Source: Thermodesulfobacteriota bacterium (GTDB lineage Bacteria > Desulfobacterota > QYQD01). Taken from it: a DNA stretch of 14,815 nucleotides. Positions 1-6,343 of the stretch are shown here, one piece after another (position 1 is the stretch's first letter; every line of letters starts with the position of its first letter). The position numbers and the translations under genes are program-made. The stretch lies in assembly GCA_030017815.1 (NCBI GenBank), contig JASEGX010000014.1, positions 1 through 14,815 of the forward strand, read 5' to 3'. Below the pieces are notes generated by a model, which was not told the origin of the DNA, searched no databases, and saw nothing but the letters and a program-made list of their open reading frames with translations.

Positions 1-12
1 AAAAGAAAAAAT

Positions 13-42
13 ATCAGTGATGATCAGCGTAGATCGGCGGCT
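13..42. repeat. Short 10-nt-period direct repeat (three degenerate units)
   Basis: Three consecutive decamers, ATCAGTGATG, ATCAGCGTAG and ATCGGCGGCT, lie just outside the 3' end of the HAD-family gene. The shared core is ATCrGyG. The tract continues into CTGAGTAGTTACGA, which may belong to the same element. It resembles dispersed intergenic repeats seen in many environmental bacterial genomes, but that is a memory-based comparison. The left part may be cut by the window edge. No gene is visible in positions 1-70. Confidence 0.45.
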
Positions 43-70
43 GAGTAGTTACGAAACTGATTTGTCCGGA

Positions 71-1153
71 CTAGCCAAGGGACCCGATGGCCATGCCGCG
101 GACTTCTTTACGGAAGGTCTCGCTTTCCTGTGCCAGTCTTTCCCTATTTTTTTCGTTAATGATTTCCAGCCTGGGGAAACCGGCCAGACCGGTTTCCAGT
201 GGCGTCAGCAAATCCTGAGCCTCTTTGAGGTCTTTCAATCTCTCGATACTCCAATTATCAGCTACCTCCAAGACTAGATTCTTCCCGCCCTTTTTGAAGA
301 GTGCGGCGAGAAGGAGAATAATCGAGGCCTGCCCGGATAGACAGCATATTTCAGCCGATCCGACCGCATATCCATTCCCGTTAAAGCTTACGCTCAGGCC
401 ACCGCCATCCCTGACCAGATCCAGGGCCTCGACATCTGTGATACTGTCGCCCAGATACATGACCCGGGAGAGGTCATTGTTCGTTATTTTCAGACTATCC
501 AAAACGGCCCGGGCCTTGGCCCTCCCACCGATGGTCTTGGTCTCAGCCAGTAATCGTCCGGCCTCCATAGAGCATATCTCCTCCCAGAAGATTGCCGCGA
601 GACGTTGGATAGTGTCCTGGCTCTGGGGAGAGAGCTCATATAACCCATCAACGCCAATCTCCCATTCCAGCATGGGCATATCTGCAATCTCGGCAGCAAC
701 TTTTTTGAGATATTTTTGCTCGTCTTCAGGCAGGCTGTAGTGATCCATATCTATTTTAGTGCAGTAAATCCGGCTGAATGGAAAACCGGTGACCTGGCAA
801 AGGGCCTCGAGATATGGCTCGTAACTGGTACTTATAATAAATGTGGGCATAATCTCCATGACCTGATGCAGGGTCTCTTTGGCCCCAGGCAGGAGTACGA
901 GGTGAGAGCGCGAATAGTCTATCATCTGTTGGTGAGTCAGGCCAAATGCCTTCAGAAAGGGCAGGATTAACTTAAGGGTGTCACCGGCCTGATAGCCCGG
1001 CTTCTTCTCGATGTCCGCCAGAAAGTCATCGTACTTACTAATGAGAGCGAAAAATTTATCCCCCTTCGGGACAAAGGCCTGGCAGAGCTCAAAGGCATTG
1101 TCGTTTTTGGTGATGGGGCCTTCGCAATCGATGTTCAGTTGGGCAGTTTTCAT
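71..1153 (-). CDS. HAD-superfamily phosphatase-like protein (EhaR-like)
   Basis: A 360-residue protein with HAD phosphatase motifs. Motif I is NIDCEGPIT, with the presumed nucleophile D9 and a Glu (E11) where most HAD phosphatases have the second Asp. Motif II is the STS around residues 108-110 (FIISTSYEP). Motif III is probably a Lys near 213 (GGRAKAR). Motif IV is GDSITD at 235-240. A large cap lies between motifs I and IV. The DCEGP form of motif I recalls archaeal proteins labelled energy-converting hydrogenase A subunit R; this is family resemblance, and no hydrogenase gene is nearby. I chose the ATG at 1153, preceded by AGGT, because the upstream ATG at 1195 would add 14 residues encoded partly by a repeat element. 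It is the last gene of a minus-strand group, 120 bp downstream of the formyltransferase. Substrate unknown. Confidence 0.75.
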   Translation of the reverse strand: MKTAQLNIDCEGPITKNDNAFELCQAFVPKGDKFFALISKYDDFLADIEKKPGYQAGDTLKLILPFLKAFGLTHQQMIDYSRSHLVLLPGAKETLHQVMEIMPTFIISTSYEPYLEALCQVTGFPFSRIYCTKIDMDHYSLPEDEQKYLKKVAAEIADMPMLEWEIGVDGLYELSPQSQDTIQRLAAIFWEEICSMEAGRLLAETKTIGGRAKARAVLDSLKITNNDLSRVMYLGDSITDVEALDLVRDGGGLSVSFNGNGYAVGSAEICCLSGQASIILLLAALFKKGGKNLVLEVADNWSIERLKDLKEAQDLLTPLETGLAGFPRLEIINEKNRERLAQESETFRKEVRGMAIGSLG

Positions 1154-1181
1154 ATCGGTTACCTGTTGTCGCCTTCTTTTT

Positions 1182-1277
1182 GTAGGCAACGTCACCGGTC
1201 ATTACTCACTGATTAACCGTGGAAGATTGACCACTTTTACCAGTGACAAATGACCATTGACTAATGACTTTCACTAT
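1182..1277. repeat. GTCA-heptamer palindromic repeat, copy 1
   Basis: This element fills the gap between the formyltransferase stop codon and the HAD gene. The left arm is built of 7-nt units (GTCACCG, GTCATTA, CTCACTG, ATTAACC). A spacer GTGGAAGATTGA and a short AT-rich stretch follow. The right arm carries inverted heptamers (CAGTGAC, AAATGAC, CATTGAC, TAATGAC). A close direct copy lies at 3068-3171 with one extra heptamer in the left arm. The arms can pair into an imperfect hairpin. The right end runs into the stop codon of the formyltransferase. Confidence 0.85.
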
Positions 1278-2059
1278 AGATAGGCCTCGATTTCCTCATT
1301 TAGACAATACGGGGCAAAAGCGTTTTTCCCGCTTATTTCTACTTTTCTTTCGGCCAGAGTCTTCAGGGTCAGGATAATTAAAGGGATCTCTCGTCTTACT
1401 CCCTCCTGCCGGATGCGTTGAAATAGTTTGTTAGATTCTCCCTCTGTGGCTATTAGCTCCTGTAAGGTATGAGTTCTAAGTTTGTTCTGTAGCTCAGCCC
1501 AGAGGGGATCAAACCCTTCCCCGCGAATCGGAAATGTACAATACGTTATAGGGGGGCCTTCGTCAAGCGTCTCGGTAACTACGTGTATCATTACCCCGGT
1601 CTCACCCGCTTTTTGATTAATGAGCTTCCAGATGACCTCCTGCCACGTGCCGGCCGGTCCCTTAGGGGCCGCAGGATGAAGGTTGATTATGGTATGCCTC
1701 TGGCACATTTCCGGGCTGACAATGAGCATGTATCCGGCCAGCATGATGAGATTGTTCTGGAAGTTGCTGATCCGTTCCATAACCGCCCGGTGATAAAGGG
1801 TGCGCCATCTTTCCATGTACTGCCTTTTTTCCTCAGGCAAAAAATCTCTGGATGAGAAGGTAATTGTCTTAAGACCAAGATTCCGGGTGAGTTCCAGAAA
1901 CTTGTCGCTTTCAGCGCTTTCACCCATATCGCGGTTACAAAAGACATACTCGATCGCGGCAGGGATAAAGCCGCTTCGCATATTCTCATAGGCCGTGCTG
2001 AGCAAATCCCTGGCCGCCTTATCCCGTCCGGTAGAAAACCAGCCTATCAAGTAAGACAC
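1274..2059 (-). CDS. PurN-like formyltransferase domain protein
   Basis: A 261-residue protein of the formyltransferase family that includes phosphoribosylglycinamide formyltransferase and the catalytic domain of methionyl-tRNA formyltransferase. The catalytic triad is in place: N126 and H128 in INLHPAAPKG, and D166 in VVTETLDEGPP, following the family pattern Asn-x-His plus Asp. The N-terminal region starts with a beta strand (YLIGWFST) but lacks the usual GSGSN loop of PurN, so the acceptor is probably not GAR. The C-terminal 80 residues are outside the core domain and unrecognised. The start is GTG at 2059, with GGGAG eight bases upstream. It overlaps the end of the PfkB gene by 13 bp, which suggests translational coupling and a shared pathway. 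The donor is presumably a formyl-folate; the acceptor is unknown. Confidence 0.75.
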   Translation of the reverse strand: MSYLIGWFSTGRDKAARDLLSTAYENMRSGFIPAAIEYVFCNRDMGESAESDKFLELTRNLGLKTITFSSRDFLPEEKRQYMERWRTLYHRAVMERISNFQNNLIMLAGYMLIVSPEMCQRHTIINLHPAAPKGPAGTWQEVIWKLINQKAGETGVMIHVVTETLDEGPPITYCTFPIRGEGFDPLWAELQNKLRTHTLQELIATEGESNKLFQRIRQEGVRREIPLIILTLKTLAERKVEISGKNAFAPYCLNEEIEAYL

Positions 2060-3039
2060 GAGATATTCTCCCTTTTACCGAAAAAATTTGTCAGGTCCTT
2101 GTAAGTAGGATACCTGCTCCGCCCATAGCCGGTTATGCTTTTGGCCGCCATTCTGGTAGCGAAAAGGCCACACGGCTTCAAGGGCTGCTCCATAAGAAGT
2201 CCGGCCAGAAAACCGGCATTATATACGTCGCCCGCCCCGGTGTTGTCCACTACCGGAACCTCTTCCGCCGGCACATTAAATTCCTCCTCGCGAGAGAGGA
2301 CATACGACCCCTCTCTTCCCCGCTTGCAGACCAGAATAGAAGGCCCCATGGTCAAAAGCTCCCGGCAGCCTGCTTTGTAGCGCTTCCCGGTCAGTTTCTG
2401 TGTCTCTCGATCCGTCAAAAAGAGGACAAAACTCTTATGAATGATAGGGAATATCTCTTTTAGCCCCTTGCCGGCATAAATCTCTCCCGGATCGAAACTC
2501 AATCTCACCTGTGAAGGGAGATTTTCGACCAATCTGATCTGGGATGAGAGCGATTTTTGCCCTACAAAAGAGGAAAAATGTAAAAATCTCGCCTTATTAG
2601 CGGCGGTTATGTCTTTCTTCCCTGTGGTCACCGTCTTATTTGTATTGGGAAAGGCTATTATAGATCGATCTTCACGCTTATCTATGACGATGAGACAGGT
2701 CCCGCTTTTGCCCTGCCGCCGGATGTGACGGGCATCAACTTTGCCGAGAGACTTTAGCAGCAGTTCTCCGGCCTCATCCCGGCCTACCTTCCCGATAAAT
2801 CCGGTTTTAAAACCCATCCGGGCCAGGGCAAAAATGGTGTTGGCGGCCGAACCGCCGCCGGAGGTCCTCTTCAATTTGCCGTATTTTTCTATCAGGGCTT
2901 TGATCCTGGGAAAGAGGCGCTCACTATAAAATATCTCCTGTCCGGGCTGCAAAGGAAGTTCGTGTGAAAGGATACTTAGACTATCTACGGAATAGATATA
3001 GTCTAGATTTAAGGCCCCAAAGCCAATCACGTCAACCAT
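2047..3039 (-). CDS. PfkB-family carbohydrate/nucleoside kinase
   Basis: A 330-residue ribokinase-fold kinase. The first PfkB signature is visible as GGGSAANTIFALARMGF around residues 61-77, followed by GKVGRDEAGE. The second is DNTGAGDVYNAGF near 265-277, with the catalytic base D271 and the anion-hole GAG. Substrate cannot be assigned; ribose, fructose 6-phosphate, adenosine and other sugars are all possible for this fold. I chose ATG 3039 because VDVIGFGALNLD is the usual N-terminal strand. The longer frame from 3087 would reach into sequence next to the repeat at 3068-3171. The gene heads the minus-strand group and overlaps the formyltransferase by 13 bp. A predicted promoter lies at 3195-3224, giving a leader of about 150 nt that contains the repeat. 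Confidence 0.85.
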   Translation of the reverse strand: MVDVIGFGALNLDYIYSVDSLSILSHELPLQPGQEIFYSERLFPRIKALIEKYGKLKRTSGGGSAANTIFALARMGFKTGFIGKVGRDEAGELLLKSLGKVDARHIRRQGKSGTCLIVIDKREDRSIIAFPNTNKTVTTGKKDITAANKARFLHFSSFVGQKSLSSQIRLVENLPSQVRLSFDPGEIYAGKGLKEIFPIIHKSFVLFLTDRETQKLTGKRYKAGCRELLTMGPSILVCKRGREGSYVLSREEEFNVPAEEVPVVDNTGAGDVYNAGFLAGLLMEQPLKPCGLFATRMAAKSITGYGRSRYPTYKDLTNFFGKRENISCLT

Positions 3040-3067
3040 AAGAGATCCAGTGTTTACAACAGTACTA

Positions 3068-3171
3068 TAGGCAACGTCACTGGTCATTAGTCATCGGTCA
3101 TTGGCTAACTGTGGAAGATTGATCAACTTTTACCAGTGACAAATGACTATTGACTAATGACATTCACTATA
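3068..3171. repeat. GTCA-heptamer palindromic repeat, copy 2
   Basis: Near-identical direct copy of the element at 1182-1277. The left arm is GTCACTG, GTCATTA, GTCATCG, GTCATTG, GCTAACT: five heptamers where copy 1 has four. The same GTGGAAGATTGA spacer follows, then the inverted heptamers CAGTGAC, AAATGAC, TATTGAC, TAATGAC, and the shared end TTCACTATA. It lies between the predicted minus-strand promoter and the PfkB start codon, so it would be transcribed as part of that leader. Confidence 0.85.
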
Positions 3172-3194
3172 AAACATAATGAATTGTCATCTGA

Positions 3195-3224
3195 ATTATA
3201 TCAAGCTCTTTTATTATTTTCCAA
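3195..3224 (-). promoter_or_regulatory. Predicted sigma70-type promoter for the PfkB kinase group
   Basis: Read on the minus strand, TTGGAA (3224-3219) and a perfect TATAAT (3200-3195) are separated by 18 bp. Transcription would start near 3188, about 150 nt before the PfkB start codon, and would run through the heptamer repeat. Confidence 0.5.
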
Positions 3225-3284
3225 CTATCCTGATTGACCCAAATCCACCGCCTATTTTTTCTGTACGCCAATTCCCTGCCTCTT

Positions 3285-3340
3285 CTGTAGGAGCACCTTC
3301 CAGGTGCGAACGGTGTCGCGGCAAGATGCCGCTCCTACAG
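3285..3340. repeat. Inverted pair of REP-like palindromes (BIME-like)
   Basis: The ends CTGTAGGAGC and GCTCCTACAG are perfect inverted repeats. Inside, each half forms its own hairpin: GCACCT-tcc-AGGTGC on the left and GCGGCA-aga-TGCCGC on the right. Each half has the layout GTAGGAGC, a hairpin, then CGA, which matches the REP family described in Pseudomonas and other Proteobacteria (GTAGGAGCGGC...). The two halves differ in stem sequence but keep stem pairing, so they are two distinct REPs placed head to head. No RAYT transposase gene is present in the window. Confidence 0.8.
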
Positions 3341-3375
3341 GGCGTGGCGACATTCCTTTCGGCCTAATTTCTTCA

Positions 3376-3448
3376 CCTCGTTGATAATAGAATTGCTTGT
3401 CCAATACACTTTTAGCACCCTGATTTATCAGGGTCAACGAGGTTTTTT
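3376..3448 (+). terminator. Terminator-like nested inverted repeat with T tract
   Basis: The outer arms CCTCGTTGA (3376-3384) and TCAACGAGG (3434-3442) are perfect complements. An inner hairpin, ACCCTGA-ttta-TCAGGGT (3417-3434), shares one base with the outer 3' arm. TTTTTT follows directly at 3443-3448. About 32 nt between the 5' arms would loop out. It points to the plus strand, yet no plus-strand gene lies upstream before the window-left minus-strand genes, so it would end a short unannotated transcript or be a relic. Confidence 0.4.
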
Positions 3449-3518
3449 AACTTTTTTTGATGGCGGATCAAGATTGATAATGAAAAAGCTAAAAACACCC
3501 CATGGGGAGAGTAAATAC

Positions 3519-3547
3519 TTGCACAATAATGCGGTCATCATTATAAT
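3519..3547 (+). promoter_or_regulatory. Predicted sigma70 promoter for the ftsE operon
   Basis: TTGCAC (3519-3524) and a perfect TATAAT (3542-3547) are separated by exactly 17 bp. Transcription would begin near 3554, giving a leader of about 25 nt before the ftsE ATG at 3579. The leader is AT-rich and shows no clear Shine-Dalgarno sequence. Confidence 0.65.
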
Positions 3548-3578
3548 CAGGACAATTTTTGCCGATAAATAAAACAAA

Positions 3579-4244
3579 ATGGACTCTCCTTTAATTGAAT
3601 TAAAGCATGTCTATAAGTCTTACGAGCAAGACCTCACCGTCCTTGAAGACATTAATCTCCGTATAGGCAAGGGGGAATTTGTCTTTATCAACGGACCGAG
3701 CGGGGCGGGGAAGACGACACTGCTCAAAGTTATACTCTGCATCGAGCGTTCCACCAAAGGCGAGGTCTGGGTAGATGGGATAAACCTTAAGCGTCTGTCC
3801 AATTCCAAAATACCGTATCTCAGGCGGCGGATGGGAATGGTCTTCCAGGATTTCAAATTGATAGAAAATTTAACCGTCTTTGAAAATGTGGCCCTGTCTA
3901 TGGAGGTATGTGGCATAAAAAAATCGGTCATAGAACAGAGGGTCGATCAGGTCTTGAAAAGCCTGGGATTGGAAATAAAAAAACGCATATATCCCCGCCG
4001 TCTCTCCGGGGGCGAACAACAACGGGTAGCCGTTGCCCGGGCCGTGGTAAATGACCCTTTAGTGCTTTTAGCAGATGAACCGACCGGGAACCTGGATGCC
4101 GGACGCGCTGCGGATATCATGTCACTTTTTAATGAAATCAGCGCCCGCGGCACTACGGTCATTTTTGCTACGCACAACCAGGAATTGATTCGTTCCACGG
4201 CCAAAAGAGTGATCATTCTGGATCAAGGCAGGATCGTAAATTGA
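3579..4244 (+). CDS. ftsE: Cell division ABC transporter ATPase FtsE
   Basis: A 221-residue ABC ATPase, the usual FtsE length. Visible motifs are Walker A GPSGAGKTT (39-47), Q-loop Q90, the ABC signature LSGGEQQRV (142-150), Walker B LVLLADEP (161-168) and the switch His H199. FtsE binds the membrane protein FtsX at the division septum; ATP hydrolysis drives conformational changes that control periplasmic peptidoglycan hydrolase activators. The identity is supported by the ftsX gene overlapping its 3' end (TTGA, the TTG of ftsX and the TGA of ftsE). No strong ribosome binding site precedes the ATG; AATAAAACAAA lies immediately upstream. It is the first gene of the plus-strand operon, behind the promoter at 3519-3547. 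Confidence 0.95.
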   Translation: MDSPLIELKHVYKSYEQDLTVLEDINLRIGKGEFVFINGPSGAGKTTLLKVILCIERSTKGEVWVDGINLKRLSNSKIPYLRRRMGMVFQDFKLIENLTVFENVALSMEVCGIKKSVIEQRVDQVLKSLGLEIKKRIYPRRLSGGEQQRVAVARAVVNDPLVLLADEPTGNLDAGRAADIMSLFNEISARGTTVIFATHNQELIRSTAKRVIILDQGRIVN

Positions 4245-5128
4245 GCGTCATTCCGTATATAATCCCCAGAACTTTCTCCAACATGCGGGGTAACCGGTTA
4301 TCCCACTTAATGACTGCCTTAACTATTGCCTTTGTCGTCCTCATCTTCGGACTGTCAACCCTGATTTACTTCAACCTCCACCGCCTGGCGGAAAACTACA
4401 GCCGCGAGATACGCATCGTGACCTATATCGATCCAGCCCTCCCTCCTGAGGACATCGAGGGGCTCAAGGCAAAAGTCCTTAAGCTGCGTGGGGTGGCCAA
4501 TATACGACATGTTACTAGTCAGGAAGGATACCAGAGGCTTGTTCAACAATTTCAAGATGAGAAAGATATTCTGGCCGGCCTGGGCGAAGATTTTCTCCCC
4601 TCCACCCTGGAAATTGAGGTGACAGGAACCATGTATAATATGGGACGCATCCGTCCGTTAGTTTCTGAGTTAACCTCCCTGCCTGGAATAACAGATGTAT
4701 ATTACGGGAAGGAATGGGTGGAAAGATTGCGCCAGGCAGCAGATTTTACCCGGCTTATAACCTTTGCTATAGGGGGCTTATTCCTCCTCACCACCATATT
4801 TGTCGTCTCTAACACCATCAAACTGACCATCTATCTGCGGCGTAATGAACTGGAAACCATGAGACTGGTTGGTGCTACCAACTTCTTCATCCGGGGGCCC
4901 TTTGTCCTGGAAGGTATGCTGCAGGGACTGGTGGGATCAGGGCTGGCTATGCTGGCTTTATTCGCACTCTTCGAGTTTTTAAAGACACAGGTCAACTTCC
5001 CCGGTTTTATACGATTCTTTAGCCCGATCTTTTTACCTATACCCGTTGTAACCGGTATCATAGCGGGTAGTATAATTCTCTGCGCAACGGTGAGTGCATT
5101 TTCCATGCGTCAGTTCTTACGGGTATGA
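4241..5128 (+). CDS. ftsX: Cell division protein FtsX
   Basis: A 295-residue FtsX. The layout is standard: a short cytoplasmic N terminus, TM1 around 23-45, a periplasmic loop of about 120 residues, and three further membrane segments near 170-193, 222-246 and 262-286. The conserved FtsX/MacB-type stretch NTIKLTIYLRRNELETMRLV sits after TM2 and is the cytoplasmic coupling region to FtsE. The periplasmic loop normally recruits the amidase activator, and the gene for such a protein follows directly. Translation starts at a TTG that overlaps the ftsE stop codon, so expression is probably coupled. Its stop overlaps the next start (ATGA). The order ftsE-ftsX-envC makes a FtsEX-EnvC complex very likely. 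Confidence 0.95.
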   Translation: MSVIPYIIPRTFSNMRGNRLSHLMTALTIAFVVLIFGLSTLIYFNLHRLAENYSREIRIVTYIDPALPPEDIEGLKAKVLKLRGVANIRHVTSQEGYQRLVQQFQDEKDILAGLGEDFLPSTLEIEVTGTMYNMGRIRPLVSELTSLPGITDVYYGKEWVERLRQAADFTRLITFAIGGLFLLTTIFVVSNTIKLTIYLRRNELETMRLVGATNFFIRGPFVLEGMLQGLVGSGLAMLALFALFEFLKTQVNFPGFIRFFSPIFLPIPVVTGIIAGSIILCATVSAFSMRQFLRV

Positions 5129-6321
5129 AAGCGATAACCTTTATAACCATACCTCTCTTTGTTTTCTGTGCACTAACTCCGGCCTTAGCCAAGGATAACC
5201 TGAAAACCAAATATGAACAGGAACGCCGGAAAGTCGATAAGATCCATACACAGATACAGGAGAGAAAAAAGGAGGCCTTTCGCCTTACAGAAAAGGAACA
5301 GGGAATTCTGTCTGCCCTGGGAAGACTTGAAGACTCTATAGACCGTCAAAATGCCCGCATGGAAGATTTGGCCTGGAAGCTTAACCAAAAAAGAGAGTAT
5401 CTCGCGCAGGCGGAACAGCGCTTTAAGGAAACCGAAGATGAAGTCCGCCATCTCAAAGAACAGGCCAGACACAGGGTAGTTTCTTATTATAAATTCGGCC
5501 CGGTAGGCCTTATGAATATGGTATTTAGTTCACACTCCCTCCCGGATCTCTTTGCCCGTCAAGAAGCTCTCAGATTTATGTTACGCAAAGATGGAGAGGC
5601 CATCTCCACGTATCAGGCAAAGCTTAATGAGCTATTGCAGATAAGACAAGAGATACTGGCTTCTAACCAGGCCTTGCAACAAATGAAAGAAAAAGTACAA
5701 ATTGAAGCCCTCCATCTTGAAAAATTGCGTCAAGAAAGGGCTGATTTATTGGCCGCGGTCTGCCGGAAGAAAAGAGAGTGCCTCCAGGATATCACAGAGT
5801 TGCAAGAATCCGCAGAAAGACTCAACGCCACTATCCGGGCGCTACAGCGTAAAATGGAAGAGGAGGTCCGTCAAAAAACTGATACACAACCACTGCGGGG
5901 CTTTGCTGCCCAAAAGGGCAAGCTTGACCCGCCGGTAAAAGGCAAGGTAATCGGATTATTCGGCCGAGTAAGACGCAGCAAGTCTGGGGCTACTATTGTC
6001 CGCAATGGAATCGATATCCAGGCCCCGGCCGGCACGGAAATACGCTCCATTTACACCGGCCGGGTCATTTATGTTGGCAACTTAAGAGGATATGGTAATA
6101 TAACAATTTTAGATCATGGGGACAAATACTACAGCCTTTATGCGCATGCCTCTGAATTCTTTAAGGAGGTCGGGGGCCTGGTGAAAAAAGGCGAAACCAT
6201 TGGGTTGGTTGGCGCTGTAGGATATTTACTTGGAGAATGCTTATATTTCGAAATAAGAAACGGTGGAAAACCGGAAAACCCATTGTCATGGATAAATGCA
6301 AGAAGGCTTGCTTTTGACTAA
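5125..6321 (+). CDS. envC: EnvC-like murein hydrolase activator with degenerate LytM domain
   Basis: A 398-residue secreted protein. Residues 1-22 form a signal peptide ending in ALA. Residues 25-115 and 155-250 are charged, heptad-rich coiled coils flanking a hydrophobic patch near 118-135, as in EnvC. A LytM (M23) domain occupies about 270-392. By alignment to the LytM active site the zinc and catalytic residues are mostly lost: Arg293 replaces the first His, D297 is kept, H341 (YAH) is kept, and the terminal HxH is C372-L-Y374 in ECLYFEIRNGG. E. coli EnvC has the related ending SLYFEIRRQG, so this protein is probably an activator of N-acetylmuramoyl-L-alanine amidases, not an enzyme. The ATG overlaps the ftsX stop (ATGA). 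It should be recruited by FtsX at the septum. Confidence 0.88.
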   Translation: MKAITFITIPLFVFCALTPALAKDNLKTKYEQERRKVDKIHTQIQERKKEAFRLTEKEQGILSALGRLEDSIDRQNARMEDLAWKLNQKREYLAQAEQRFKETEDEVRHLKEQARHRVVSYYKFGPVGLMNMVFSSHSLPDLFARQEALRFMLRKDGEAISTYQAKLNELLQIRQEILASNQALQQMKEKVQIEALHLEKLRQERADLLAAVCRKKRECLQDITELQESAERLNATIRALQRKMEEEVRQKTDTQPLRGFAAQKGKLDPPVKGKVIGLFGRVRRSKSGATIVRNGIDIQAPAGTEIRSIYTGRVIYVGNLRGYGNITILDHGDKYYSLYAHASEFFKEVGGLVKKGETIGLVGAVGYLLGECLYFEIRNGGKPENPLSWINARRLAFD

Positions 6322-6343
6322 ATGATAAACAAAGTATAAATAA

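Larger units (their letters stand above)
3040..3578. other. Gene-poor divergent intergenic region (539 bp)
   Basis: No convincing protein-coding gene is seen between the PfkB kinase (minus) and ftsE (plus). From left to right it holds a heptamer palindromic repeat, a minus-strand promoter, an inverted pair of REP-like hairpins, a terminator-like inverted repeat, and the ftsE promoter. A 30-codon open frame at 3480-3572 overlaps the ftsE promoter and is not supported. Confidence 0.7.

Noticed and set aside
225..740. 171-codon plus-strand open frame
   Set aside because: It lies wholly opposite the HAD gene, which has clear family motifs; the plus-strand product is rich in Ser/Arg/Pro and has none.
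1154..1195. N-terminal extension of the HAD protein from an upstream ATG
   Set aside because: The extra residues (TLPTKRRRQQ...) are encoded partly by the heptamer repeat boundary and precede the natural motif I strand; ATG 1153 fits better.
3179..3367. 62-codon open frame in the divergent intergenic region
   Set aside because: Its second half is the REP pair and its first half overlaps the minus-strand promoter; composition does not look coding.
3480..3572. 30-codon open frame beginning MKKLKTPHGE just before ftsE
   Set aside because: It overlaps the strong ftsE promoter, has no ribosome binding site, and would not be transcribed from it. No family resemblance.
3181..3578. Possible tRNA, CRISPR array or small IS in the 3' half of the gene-poor region
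   Set aside because: No cloverleaf with a TTCGA-type arm, no regularly spaced repeats, and no transposase fragment could be found; the structures seen are REP and terminator-like hairpins.
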